A DNA stretch of 64,000 nucleotides. Source: Novosphingobium sp. Lineage in GTDB: Bacteria > Pseudomonadota > Alphaproteobacteria > Sphingomonadales > Sphingomonadaceae. The stretch lies in assembly GCF_027489515.1 (NCBI RefSeq), contig NZ_JAIXZS010000101.1, forward strand, positions 1 through 64,000. The letters run 5' to 3'. Below, piece after piece: positions 29,404 to 38,372 of the stretch; the first letter of the stretch is position 1; the number at the start of each line of letters is the position of its first letter. The notes beneath the pieces were generated by a model. The model ran no database searches and was not told where the DNA came from. It worked only from the letters and a program-made list of their open reading frames with translations. The position numbers and the translations under genes are program-made.

Positions 29404-30534
29404 ATGACGACAGTGCTGCTGACGCTAGGCCGGTTGCCCAAGGCGCTCGATCTGGCGCGGGGGTTTGCAAAGGCGGGGTGCCGCGTGCTGGTGGCAGAGC
29501 CTTACGGCTGGACGCTGGCGGGGGCATCGCGGCACGTGGCGCGCGAGTTCAAGGTGCCTGCGCCCATCAAGGGCAAGGCAGCCTATCTCGCTGCGCTGCG
29601 CGAAATCGTGGTGCACGAGGGTGTGGATCTGGTGGTGCCTGTCTCGGAAGAGACGATGCACGTGGCGCATCTCGCAGGCATGCTGCCAGAAGGCGTCGGG
29701 CTGTTCACCATGCCGCCGAACGAGGTGCTCGCGCTGCATGACAAGGCGAGCTTCGTGCGCAAGGCGGCAGAGCTTGGGCTGGCGGTGCCGGAGAGCGCAC
29801 CGCTCGGAAGCGCGGAGGGCGAGGCGCTCGCACGCTCCGGCCCGGTGGTGGTCAAACCGGTCCATTCCTGTTCGGGCAACGGGGTCAGCATCTTGCTTGG
29901 CGGCGAACCACTGCCAGTGGCCGATGCGGCGGCGCCGGCGGTGGTGCAGCGCTTTGTCGAGGGAGCGGAGCACAGCACTTGCACGGTTGCGCAGTGCGGC
30001 CGCGTGGTGGCGACGATGGTCTATCGCGGAGCGGTGATGTCAGGCTCGGTTGCGGTGGCGTTCGAGCGAGTGGAGGTGCCGACGATCGCGGCGTGGGTAG
30101 AACGGTTTGTCGCGGAGACGGGCTGGAGCGGTTTCATCTCGTTCGACTTCATAGTCGATGCGGCGGGCGTGCCCCATGCCATCGAATGCAATCCGCGCGC
30201 AACGAGCGGCGTGCACTTCTGGGAGCCGAACGACATCGCCCGGGCGGTACTCGAACCGGGCTGGGTCGGGCCGGTCCGGGTGCGGCCCTACCGGACTTTG
30301 CAGCAATTCTACGCCTGCCTGACCGAGACGCAGGCTGCCATGCTGCGGCGTAGAGGGTTTATCCCGGCGCTCAGGAGCCTCGTTACCACACGCGATGTCA
30401 GCTGGGATTGGCGCGATCCCTGGCCGTTCGTGAGCATGATCGGCACGTCGTGGCCAATCATCTGGCAAGCGATCACCAAAGGTGCCCGATTTGGCGAGGT
30501 AGCAACCCAGGACGTCGGGTGGTACGAAGCCTGA
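29404..30534 (+). CDS. ATP-grasp family enzyme
   Basis: The 376-residue protein has the ATP-grasp layout: a Rossmann-like N domain (VLLTLGRLPKALDLARGF), the nucleotide lysine segment VVVKPVHSCSGNGVSIL at about residue 150, and the metal-binding IECNPRATSGVHF at about 260. The family joins a carboxylate to an amine, thiol or other nucleophile through an acylphosphate. It follows the P450 stop by four bases. The substrate is unknown; one idea is that the P450 makes a carboxylate which this enzyme conjugates. Confidence 0.85.
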   Translation: MTTVLLTLGRLPKALDLARGFAKAGCRVLVAEPYGWTLAGASRHVAREFKVPAPIKGKAAYLAALREIVVHEGVDLVVPVSEETMHVAHLAGMLPEGVGLFTMPPNEVLALHDKASFVRKAAELGLAVPESAPLGSAEGEALARSGPVVVKPVHSCSGNGVSILLGGEPLPVADAAAPAVVQRFVEGAEHSTCTVAQCGRVVATMVYRGAVMSGSVAVAFERVEVPTIAAWVERFVAETGWSGFISFDFIVDAAGVPHAIECNPRATSGVHFWEPNDIARAVLEPGWVGPVRVRPYRTLQQFYACLTETQAAMLRRRGFIPALRSLVTTRDVSWDWRDPWPFVSMIGTSWPIIWQAITKGARFGEVATQDVGWYEA

Positions 30535-30658
30535 CGCGATTTTTTCCGCGTGCTGTAACGTTTTGCAAAGCTGGCGCGAACCGGTCTGTGCGGCGCCTGC
30601 TCTCCCACTCCGGGAGGGCACGCTCATGACGTGCGCGCGGCTTGGCGGGAGCGGAAAC

Positions 30659-31522
30659 ATGGCAACACAATTTGCTGACAACGAGGTTGCTGGCGCGGGA
30701 GGACAAGCGGACGCAGACGCGTCGCCGCTGATCTACCGAACGAAACTGCCGGTGCGGCTATGGCACTGGATCAATGCGCTCAGCATCTTCGTGATGCTGA
30801 TGAGCGGAATGATGATCTTCAATGCCCACCCCCGGCTCTATTGGGGCGTCTACGGTGCGAACCTCGATCATCCCTGGTTGGTGATCAGCCACCGCGGCAC
30901 GAGCGGGTTCGTGCAGATCGGCGGGTTCGAAATCGCGACGACGGGATTCCTCGGCTATGCGCAAGGGGTGCCCTATGCCTTCCCGCCGCTGGTCACGATA
31001 CCCTCGACCTACAGCCTTGCCGATGCGCGCCAATGGCACTTCGCATTTGCCTGGGTGCTACTGATCAGCGCCACGCTGTTCATGGCATACAACATTGTTT
31101 CCGGACATTTGCGGCGCGATCTTGCGCTAAAACCTGAAGAACGCAGCCTTACGCACTTGTGGCACGACATCAAGGAACACGCGCGGCTGCGCTTCCCCAC
31201 TGGCGAGGCGGCGCGGGCCTACAATCCACTGCAGAAGATCGCCTATCTGGGTGTGCTTTTCGTGTTGATCCCGGTGGTGATCCTGACCGGCTGCACTATG
31301 TCGCCTACCCTCAATGCGGCTTTTCCGTGGCTGGCAGAACTGTTTGGCGGGCGGCCTTCGGCGCGCTCGATCCACTTCCTCTGCGCGGCAGGGTTCGCGC
31401 TGTTCATCGTGGTTCATCTGCTGGCGGTGGTGCTGGCAGGACCGTTCAACGAGCTGCGCTCGATCATCACGGGCTGGTACCGTCTGCCCCAAGAACGCCT
31501 GGCGAAGGAACGTTCGAAATGA
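30659..31522 (+). CDS. Membrane cytochrome b (cytochrome b561/Ni-Fe hydrogenase b-type)
   Basis: The ATG at 30659 (GGGAG eight bases upstream) gives 287 residues; an in-frame ATG at 30626 is possible. There are about four transmembrane helices with haem-ligand histidines in VRLWHWINAL, RQWHFAFAW and the last helix (FIVVHLLAVVLAG). It overlaps the molybdopterin enzyme gene by four bases (ATGA). The pair probably moves electrons between the quinone pool and the exported molybdoenzyme. Confidence 0.85.
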   Translation: MATQFADNEVAGAGGQADADASPLIYRTKLPVRLWHWINALSIFVMLMSGMMIFNAHPRLYWGVYGANLDHPWLVISHRGTSGFVQIGGFEIATTGFLGYAQGVPYAFPPLVTIPSTYSLADARQWHFAFAWVLLISATLFMAYNIVSGHLRRDLALKPEERSLTHLWHDIKEHARLRFPTGEAARAYNPLQKIAYLGVLFVLIPVVILTGCTMSPTLNAAFPWLAELFGGRPSARSIHFLCAAGFALFIVVHLLAVVLAGPFNELRSIITGWYRLPQERLAKERSK

Positions 31523-32316
31523 ACAAGCAATCCACATCTGGGCTGATCATGCCCGCCCCTGCCCCTTCCTCACTGGTCACACGGCGCAATGCCCTGCTGG
31601 GCGGCGCCGGGCTCCTGCTGGCAGGCTGCGATCAGATCAACGCCTCGCCCACGGCGAAATCGCTGCTAAGCCTCGGTGAGAAGACGACGCATGGTGCGCA
31701 GCGTCTCGTAACGGACCGCAACGCACTGGCGCAGGAGTTCAGCCGGGCCGAGATGTCACCTGTGTTCCGCCAGAACGGCAACCAGAACCCGGGGACAGCG
31801 GAATACAACGCCCTTGCGGCGAACAACTTCGCCGACTGGGGGCTGACAGTGGACGGGATGGTCGCGCACCCGTTGCGGATAAGCCTGACGCAGATGATGG
31901 CAGCGCCCCGACGCACGCAGATCACACGGCATGACTGTGTGGAAGGCTGGAGCGCGATCGGCGAATGGTCGGGCGTGCCGCTCGGCCTGATCCTGAAGCG
32001 CGCGGGCATGTCGGGTAACGCGAAGTATGTGGTGTTCCACTGCGCCGACAGCACCGGCGGCATTCCCTATTACGAGAGCATCGACATGATCGATGGCTTC
32101 CACCCACAGACGATCCTGGCAACGCATATGAACGGCGCACCGCTGACGGTTGGCCACGGCGCGCCCCTGCGCCTGAGGGTCGAACGGCAGCTGGGCTACA
32201 AGCAGGCGAAGTACGTCATGCGCGTGGAAGCGGTCGCCTCGCTCGATGGCATTCACGGCGGCAAGGGCGGCTACTGGGAAGATCACCGCGGCTATCAGTG
32301 GTTTGCGGGGATCTGA
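31519..32316 (+). CDS. Tat-exported molybdopterin-dependent oxidoreductase
   Basis: The 265-residue protein has a twin-arginine type leader (TRRNALLGGAGLLLAGC). The LAGC could also be a lipobox, so it may be an anchored periplasmic enzyme. The body is of the sulfite oxidase/MsrP class: the molybdenum-binding cysteine lies in TRHDCVEGWSAIGEW at about residue 140, and VGHGAPLRLRVERQLGYK is typical further on. It works with the cytochrome b encoded upstream. The substrate is unknown; MsrP-like sulfoxide repair is one option. Confidence 0.88.
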   Translation: MNKQSTSGLIMPAPAPSSLVTRRNALLGGAGLLLAGCDQINASPTAKSLLSLGEKTTHGAQRLVTDRNALAQEFSRAEMSPVFRQNGNQNPGTAEYNALAANNFADWGLTVDGMVAHPLRISLTQMMAAPRRTQITRHDCVEGWSAIGEWSGVPLGLILKRAGMSGNAKYVVFHCADSTGGIPYYESIDMIDGFHPQTILATHMNGAPLTVGHGAPLRLRVERQLGYKQAKYVMRVEAVASLDGIHGGKGGYWEDHRGYQWFAGI

Positions 32317-32337
32317 GGGGCCAGCCCCCTCACATCC

Positions 32338-33354
32338 TCAGACTTTAACGATACCGCGTTCGATCAGGCTTTTCGCGCAGTCGATGATGGATTCCTCCGC
32401 CGGCCGGGTCTTCCAGCCAAGCCGTTCGAAGGCGTGGGCAGCGCTGGCGTCGCGCACATTGCCAAGTTCGCCAACGACTTGGCGGATGAGCGGATTGAAC
32501 GTTGCGGCAAAGCGGACGAGCCAATCGGGAAGGCGCCGGGAGGGAACCCTGCGCGCTTCGAGCGGCATGCCGGCGCGGAGAATCTGCGCGACCTCGATCA
32601 TCTTGAGGAACGGACCGGACGCGATGAAGCGTTCGCCGTCGAGGCCCGGCTCAGTCAGTACGCGGACGTGGAGATCGGCGAGGTCACGCACATCAACGAT
32701 ACCGAAGCCGAGATCGGGGCAGCCGGGTAGCGCGCCTGAAAGGAGCTGATTGACCATCTCGATCGAGGCGGAGAAATCGTGGCTCCAGACGGGACCAAGC
32801 ACGGCGGCGGGGTTGATCGAGAGGAATTCCATGCCGGCGCCCTCTTTCGCCATCCACTCGCGCGCGGCGCGCTCGGCAACGGTCTTGGATTTGACGTAGG
32901 CATAGGCATCGCGGCTGTGGATGTTGGTCCAGTCCGCCTCGGTAAAGTGGTGGTGGCCCTTGCCGTGGCCATAGGCAATGGCCGCAACCGAAGAGGTCTG
33001 GACGAAGCGCTGTACGCCCGCCGCCTTGGCGATGCGCAGCGTGCGCACAGTGCCCTCGCGCGCCGGGATGATGAGATCGTCGGGATTGCGCGGCGGCTTG
33101 CTGCTGAAGGGCGAGGCGACGTGGAGCACGTGGGTGCAACCAGCCATGGCCTCAGCCCAGCCTGCATCGGCGGTAAGATCGGCTGCGAAAAACGTCAGAT
33201 TTTCGGGCGTTCCGCCCAGCAGCGGGCGCAGCTCCGGCTCGCGTTTCAAGCTCCGCACCGTGGTGTGGACGGTCCAGCCTTCGGCCAACAACTGCTTGAT
33301 GATGAAGCCGGCGATGTAGCCGCTGCCGCCGGAGACGAGGACTGTCTTGCTCAT
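32338..33354 (-). CDS. NAD(P)-dependent epimerase/dihydroflavonol reductase-like enzyme
   Basis: The 338-residue extended SDR has the cofactor motif VSGGSGYIAGFI, SSVAAIAYG and the catalytic YVKSK-type signature (DAYAYVKSKTVAER at about residue 155). This is the dihydroflavonol-4-reductase/aldehyde reductase group that reduces ketones or aldehydes with NADPH. It is 11 bases downstream of another SDR and shares its promoter, which carries a palindromic operator. Confidence 0.88.
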   Translation of the reverse strand: MSKTVLVSGGSGYIAGFIIKQLLAEGWTVHTTVRSLKREPELRPLLGGTPENLTFFAADLTADAGWAEAMAGCTHVLHVASPFSSKPPRNPDDLIIPAREGTVRTLRIAKAAGVQRFVQTSSVAAIAYGHGKGHHHFTEADWTNIHSRDAYAYVKSKTVAERAAREWMAKEGAGMEFLSINPAAVLGPVWSHDFSASIEMVNQLLSGALPGCPDLGFGIVDVRDLADLHVRVLTEPGLDGERFIASGPFLKMIEVAQILRAGMPLEARRVPSRRLPDWLVRFAATFNPLIRQVVGELGNVRDASAAHAFERLGWKTRPAEESIIDCAKSLIERGIVKV

Positions 33355-33365
33355 GGCTGTTTCCT

Positions 33366-34088
33366 TCAGAAGCGGAGCATGATGGATCGGGCCAGCGCCG
33401 GCGAAAGCGAGTAGACCGCGCGGAGCACCTTCACCATGCCGACATTGGCTTCATCCTTGCCGCTTTCCATCGCGGCGATGATCTGGCGGGCGCATTCCTC
33501 CGGGCTGAGCTTGTTGTTGCCGCGCCCGGCGGTCATCGCGGTATCGACCAGCGGGGGCATCGCCTCGAGCACGTGGACCCCGGTGCCCTTGAGCTGTGCG
33601 CGCAGCGCCATGGTGTAGCTGCGCAGCGCGGCCTTGGTGGCGCAGTAGAGCGGGGAACCAGCGTTGGGCGCGATGGCGAGACCGGACGTGACGTTGACGA
33701 TCATCGCCTCGGGACGGGCGCGCAAGGTATCCATCAGGCGCCCGATCAGGCGGATCGGGGCATGAATGTTGAGCCAGAGCGTGCGCTCGTCATCCACTTC
33801 GACCGGCGGAGCCTCGCGGAAGTCGTGCGCGGCGCTCATGCCGGCATTGTTGACGAGCACGTCGATCGGACGGCCGGCGAGACCGGCGATGACCACGTCC
33901 ACACCTGCCGGCCCGGCAAGATCGGCAGCAATCACTTCAAAGCCTTCCGCCTGCGCCGCGGCAATGCGCGCGGGGGTCCGTCCCGTAACGATGAGGATGG
34001 CACCTTTGTCGCGCAGCTGTCTCGCAAGACGCAGACCGATGCCATCGGTCCCGCCGGTCAGCAGAATGGTCTTGCCTTGAAGGTTCAC
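33366..34088 (-). CDS. Short-chain dehydrogenase
   Basis: A 240-residue SDR with TGGTDGIG at the N terminus, NNAGM at about 84, and the catalytic YCATK at about 152. A serine-containing strand VNVTSGLA precedes it. DltE/SDR-like length. It is the first gene of the pair with the 32338-33354 reductase. A strong palindrome lies 39 bases upstream of the start, so an HTH regulator probably controls both. Confidence 0.87.
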   Translation of the reverse strand: MNLQGKTILLTGGTDGIGLRLARQLRDKGAILIVTGRTPARIAAAQAEGFEVIAADLAGPAGVDVVIAGLAGRPIDVLVNNAGMSAAHDFREAPPVEVDDERTLWLNIHAPIRLIGRLMDTLRARPEAMIVNVTSGLAIAPNAGSPLYCATKAALRSYTMALRAQLKGTGVHVLEAMPPLVDTAMTAGRGNNKLSPEECARQIIAAMESGKDEANVGMVKVLRAVYSLSPALARSIMLRF

Positions 34089-34126
34089 GCGTTGCTCCCC
34101 GGACTGTTTCGAGGGAGACTAACCAC

Positions 34127-34147
34127 AAGGTTGCAAGTTGCAACCTT
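34127..34147. promoter_or_regulatory. Palindromic operator upstream of the SDR pair
   Basis: AAGGTTGCAA and TTGCAACCTT flank a single G, giving a perfect 10+1+10 palindrome in the 58-base gap between the glutathione reductase stop and the SDR start. TetR or MarR type regulators bind such sites. The regulator gene is not in the window. Confidence 0.65.
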
Positions 34148-35502
34148 TACTTCATCAGCACGAGTTCCTCGGCCATCGAAGGATGCAGCGCTACTGTCGC
34201 GTCGAAATCGGCCTTGGTCAGCCCTGCTTTCACCGCGATGGCCGCGGCTTGCAGGATCTCCGGTGCTTCAGGACCTATCATGTGGATCGCGAGCACCCGG
34301 TCGGTCGCCGCATCGACGATCATCTTGTAGAGCCCGCGCTCGGGTCGGTGGGCGAAGATGTTCTTCATCGGGCGGAAGTCCGACGAATAGACCTTGATCG
34401 AACCGTACTTGTTGCGCGCCTGCCCCTCGGTCGGCCCGACACCGGCCAGCGGCGGCTGCGAAAACACGGCGCTCGGGATGCAGCTGTAATCGATCGTAAC
34501 GTCCTTGCCGCCGAACACGCGGTCGGCAAAGGCCTGGCCCTCACGGATGGCAACGGGGGTGAGCTGGACACGGTCCGTTACGTCACCCACCGCGTAGATA
34601 CTGGGGCAGCTGGTCTGCGCCCGCTCGTCGACGAGGATTTCGCCGTTTTCACCCAGTTTGACGCCAGCGGTTTCAAGTCCGAGGCCGTCCGTCTTGGGGC
34701 GACGGCCTGTGGCGACGAGGACCTGATCGGCTAGGATCGGGTCGATCTGCCCCTTGAGCCAGACTTCGAGCAGGCCATCCTCGCGCTTGACCACCTTCTC
34801 GAACGGGCAATTGAAGCGGTACTGGATGCCGCGCGCCATGGTGATCTGCAGCAACCGGTCGCGCAGCGCCTCGTCGTAAGTGCGCAGGATCGCCTCGGAA
34901 CGGTTGACCACCGTTACGTTACTCCCAAGCGCGTTGAAAATGCCGGCAAATTCCATCGCAATGTAGCCAGCACCCGATATCACGACGCGGCGGGGAAACT
35001 TTTCGAGATGGAACACCTCGTTCGAGGTGATGCAATGCTCGGAACCCTCGAACTCTGGCATGACCGGCCAGGCGCCGGTAGCCACGAGAATGTGCTTCGC
35101 CGTGATCTCGCGCCCTGAAGCGAGCCGCACCGAATGCGGCCCAGTGATGACCGCGCGCTCAAGGAAGCGCTCGACCTTATGGGTTTCGAGCGTGGAGGTG
35201 TAGGCCGCATTGAGCCGGTCGACGTCCCGCAACACGGCATCGCGCAGGGTCGGCCAGTCGAACGTTGTCTTCTCGACCGTCCAGCCATAGTTGGCCGCGT
35301 CCTGCAGTTCCTCGGCAAAGTGCGATCCGTAGACGAGCAGCTTCTTCGGGACGCAGCCGCGGATCACGCAGGTGCCGCCGACGCGATACTCCTCGGCCAC
35401 CGCAACGCGGGCGCCGTGGCTCGCGGCCACGCGGCTGGCGCGGACGCCGCCGGAGCCGGCACCGATGACAAAGAGATCATAATCGTACTGCGTGTCGGTC
35501 AT
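34147..35502 (-). CDS. gor: Glutathione-disulfide reductase
   Basis: Keeps glutathione reduced using NADPH. The ATG at 35502 gives 451 residues. The FAD motif IGAGSGGVRASR, the redox-active disulfide in GGTCVIRGCVPKK, the NADPH motif GAGYIAMEFAG, the second FAD motif YAVGDVTD and the C-terminal HPSMAEE with catalytic histidine are all present. The gene is followed by a palindrome that belongs to the downstream SDR pair. Confidence 0.96.
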   Translation of the reverse strand: MTDTQYDYDLFVIGAGSGGVRASRVAASHGARVAVAEEYRVGGTCVIRGCVPKKLLVYGSHFAEELQDAANYGWTVEKTTFDWPTLRDAVLRDVDRLNAAYTSTLETHKVERFLERAVITGPHSVRLASGREITAKHILVATGAWPVMPEFEGSEHCITSNEVFHLEKFPRRVVISGAGYIAMEFAGIFNALGSNVTVVNRSEAILRTYDEALRDRLLQITMARGIQYRFNCPFEKVVKREDGLLEVWLKGQIDPILADQVLVATGRRPKTDGLGLETAGVKLGENGEILVDERAQTSCPSIYAVGDVTDRVQLTPVAIREGQAFADRVFGGKDVTIDYSCIPSAVFSQPPLAGVGPTEGQARNKYGSIKVYSSDFRPMKNIFAHRPERGLYKMIVDAATDRVLAIHMIGPEAPEILQAAAIAVKAGLTKADFDATVALHPSMAEELVLMK

Positions 35503-35667
35503 GCGCTGGCTCCTGCTGCGTGCGCCCATATGGGGTATCGGGGGGCTGAGCGACAATGCTCATCTGCCATCATTTTGCTGCCTGCGGCGCATGGACGCGG
35601 AACTACCACAGTCCCCGGCGCGTTATTGCGCCATGCGGCCATTCCGGTCGCGCCGGGAAGTTCAGCC

Positions 35668-35862
35668 ATGCAGCACGAAGGCGAAGAGGTGCATATCGAC
35701 ACCCAGGAAGTCAGCGGCGGCGACAAGGACCGGAGCCTCGTCAAGATGGTGGTGATCGGCACCTTGCTGGCCATTGGGCTGCTGTCGATGGTCTGGATCA
35801 CCGGCGCGGTTCGTTTCAATCAAACGACCACACCCACCGCGGATGCGACAGCGAACCCCTGA
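35668..35862 (+). CDS. Small single-helix membrane protein
   Basis: The ATG at 35668, preceded by GGGAAG, gives 64 residues. A charged N terminus (EEVHIDTQEV) leads to one transmembrane helix (MVVIGTLLAIGLLSMVWITGA) and a threonine-rich tail (QTTTPTADATANP). I do not recognise the family, though similar short proteins are frequent in sphingomonads. It is convergent with the aspartyl protease gene. Confidence 0.6.
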   Translation: MQHEGEEVHIDTQEVSGGDKDRSLVKMVVIGTLLAIGLLSMVWITGAVRFNQTTTPTADATANP

Positions 35863-35870
35863 TCGCGCCG

Positions 35871-36698
35871 TCAGGACCGGGGGCGCGGCGCAAGCCAGAC
35901 CTTGCGCTCGCCGAGATCGGTGACGATCACGAAGCGGCGCAGCACCCCCACGCCGATGTTTAGCGGCCCGGCGTTGTCGTGCGGATCGAGCCGCGCGCGC
36001 AGACGGGGAAAGCGCACGCCGGCGATCTCGAGTTCAGGCAGGAAGTAGACTTCGGCCGCGATTGCGCCGCCGATGCCGCCGCCGGGCTCCACACCGACAG
36101 GGTGAAGCCCGAGCGAGGCAACCAGTGCCTTGCTGATCAGCGGGCCGCTGCCATTGCCTAGGTCGAAATCGGCCTGCACAGTCCGACCCGCGATTTGCAC
36201 CGGGATGGAATCGATCCCGTCGTGGCTGCTGACCGGCAATTCTGCGCCCGCAACCGGCTCGCTGCGCGACTGCCGGGTGATCGTGCCGCCCTCGATATCG
36301 ATGGCAAGGCGCGCCTCGCCAAAGACATCGTGGCCGATGATCGCATCCAGACGGCGGCCGAGCAGCCGCGCGCCGACTTCCGACAAGTCAGTGACCCCGA
36401 TCGTCGTCCCGGAGAGAGTGACACCAAACGCGCTCACCGTAACGTTACGGATAAGGCCGGCATCCTGCTCGCCGCCCGAGCCGCGGGCGGTGACGGCATC
36501 GGCAGCGCCCAGCTTCCACTCGGCCACGCGGGCGCGGTCGGCGAACGAGAGTTCAGCGGCGGAATCGAGCAGAGCCTCGACCGGATGGCCCTCGATACTG
36601 GCGGCCACATAGAGCCGGTCACCGCGCACCACGAGCGGATCGGCGAAAGCCGCAACCGGTACAAGCGCCAGCAGGAGAGCCAGCGCAGGGCGGCTCAT
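35871..36698 (-). CDS. Retropepsin-like aspartyl protease domain protein
   Basis: The 275-residue protein has a signal peptide (ALALLLALVPVAAFA). Two pepsin-like halves follow: ALLDSAAELSF at about residue 42 and ADFDLGNGSGPLISKALV at about 175, with IIGHDVFG in the first half and NIGVGVLRRFVIVTDL in the second. The catalytic DTG triads are replaced (DSA and DLG), so activity may be reduced or lost. It overlaps the pgi stop by four bases, so it is co-translated with a glycolytic gene for no obvious reason. Confidence 0.75.
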   Translation of the reverse strand: MSRPALALLLALVPVAAFADPLVVRGDRLYVAASIEGHPVEALLDSAAELSFADRARVAEWKLGAADAVTARGSGGEQDAGLIRNVTVSAFGVTLSGTTIGVTDLSEVGARLLGRRLDAIIGHDVFGEARLAIDIEGGTITRQSRSEPVAGAELPVSSHDGIDSIPVQIAGRTVQADFDLGNGSGPLISKALVASLGLHPVGVEPGGGIGGAIAAEVYFLPELEIAGVRFPRLRARLDPHDNAGPLNIGVGVLRRFVIVTDLGERKVWLAPRPRS

Positions 36699-38218
36699 TG
36701 ATCGATACCCGCCGCTGCGAGCAGCGCCGTGGTCGATGCATCGAAGGTGGCATCGCCTGCCTCGATCGACTTGGCGATGGCCTTGCCGAGTTCAACGCCA
36801 AACTGGTCGAACGGGTTGATCCCGAGCATCATTGCCGAGACGAAGGTGCGGTGCTCGTGGAAGGCGATCAGGCTGCCCAATGTGGCGGCGCCCAGTTCGT
36901 CGCACAGGATCGTGGCCGAGGGGCGGTCGCCCGGATAGTCGCGCGCCAGGTCGTCTGCGCCTGCTTTGCCGGCCATCAGCGCTGCGCCCTGCGCGAAGCA
37001 GTTGGCAAGCAGGGTGCGATGGTGGACCGGGTCGAAATCGTGGCCGGGGACGCCGACCGCGAGGAAATCAACAGGGATCAGGTGCGTGCCCTGATGGAGC
37101 AGCTGGAACACAGCGTGCTGGGCGTCGGTGCCGACCCCGCCCCACGTGACGGGGGCGCTGGGACGGGTGAGCGGTTCGCCCTGTGCCGTAACGCGCTTGC
37201 CGTTCGATTCCATCTCGAGCTGCTGGAGGTAGCTCGGCAGCAGGCGCAGGCGTTCATCATAGGCAAAGACCGCGCGGCTGCTGCATTGGCGCGCCTGCGT
37301 ATAATAGAGATCCGCAAAGGCGGCACGGATCACCACGTTCTCGGTTGCGGGCGCTTCGAGGAAGTGACGGTCGATCGCGGCGGCACCGGCGAGGAAAGCG
37401 GCAAAGCCCTCCCAGCCCAGCGCGAGCGCAATGGGAAAACCGATCGAAGACCACAACGAATAACGCCCGCCTACGGTCTCTGCGAAGGGGAGCACGCGCG
37501 TTTCATCGACTCCCCACGCCACCGCCTTGTCCGGCGCGGCGGTGAGCGCCACGACGCGGCCATAGGGGTCTTCCACCCCGCCCTCGCGGAGCCAGTCGAG
37601 CGCGCTGACGGCGTTCATCAGCGTTTCGGTGGTGGTGAAGGTCTTGGAGGCGACCGCGATCAGTGTGGTGGCAGGGTCGCACTGCGCGGTGGCTGCGGCG
37701 AGCGCGGCTCCATCGACGTTGGAGACGACATGCACGGCGACCTTGGCATCCTCGCGCGCAAGCGCATCGATGGCGAGCGCGGGGCCAAGTGCGGAGCCAC
37801 CGATGCCGATGTGGATGAGGCTCTTCACCTCGCCCAGCAGGCCTTCGTGGATCGCCTCGACAAGCGCCTGCATCCGGTCGTGGAAGCGTTCGGCTTCCTC
37901 GGCCGCGGCGGGATTGCCGACACCGCGCTCGGCCATGTGGGTGGCTGCCCGGCCTTCAGTGTTGTTGATCAGTGCGCCGGCAAACAGCGCCGCGCGGCTA
38001 CTGGTCAGATCGACCATATCGGCGATCCCGCCGAGCACGGCGTCGACCTCGGGTGAAAGGTGCGTCTTCGACCAATCGAAGCGAATCGGACCGCCGGGGA
38101 GATCAAGCACCGTTGCGTAACGATCGAGACGCGCGGGATCGGCAAAGAGCTCGGTCAGTGTGGGGCGCGGCAGGGCTTCAAGCTCAGTCCACAGCGGGGC
38201 GGTTTCGGTGGCGGCCAT
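36695..38218 (-). CDS. pgi: Glucose-6-phosphate isomerase
   Basis: Interconverts glucose-6-phosphate and fructose-6-phosphate. The ATG at 38218 gives 507 residues. GIGGSALGPALA and ASKTFTTTETL bind the phosphate; GGRYSLWSSIGFPIAL and the GVGTDAQHAVFQLLHQGT segment with catalytic histidine follow. An in-frame start at 38272 would lengthen it without family support. It ends in an ATGA overlap with the aspartyl protease gene. Confidence 0.96.
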   Translation of the reverse strand: MAATETAPLWTELEALPRPTLTELFADPARLDRYATVLDLPGGPIRFDWSKTHLSPEVDAVLGGIADMVDLTSSRAALFAGALINNTEGRAATHMAERGVGNPAAAEEAERFHDRMQALVEAIHEGLLGEVKSLIHIGIGGSALGPALAIDALAREDAKVAVHVVSNVDGAALAAATAQCDPATTLIAVASKTFTTTETLMNAVSALDWLREGGVEDPYGRVVALTAAPDKAVAWGVDETRVLPFAETVGGRYSLWSSIGFPIALALGWEGFAAFLAGAAAIDRHFLEAPATENVVIRAAFADLYYTQARQCSSRAVFAYDERLRLLPSYLQQLEMESNGKRVTAQGEPLTRPSAPVTWGGVGTDAQHAVFQLLHQGTHLIPVDFLAVGVPGHDFDPVHHRTLLANCFAQGAALMAGKAGADDLARDYPGDRPSATILCDELGAATLGSLIAFHEHRTFVSAMMLGINPFDQFGVELGKAIAKSIEAGDATFDASTTALLAAAGIDQ

Positions 38219-38372
38219 CGTGTCGTCTCCTCGGGCTGTGCACTCGGTCGTGGGCGGAAGTACCCCGGCCATTCGACCAAGCGCAAGGGATGGCCGACCG
38301 GTGCGGCTGCAAAATTCGTCTGCATGGCCCTATCGGTGCAGTCTGCGCTTGACGGATGCGAGGCCCCTCCAC

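Noticed and set aside
26916..29441. 841-codon minus-strand open frame across the P450 and DUF2306 genes
   Set aside because: It runs antisense to the P450 and out of frame with crtD and the membrane protein, all of which have clear motifs; it is a shadow frame.
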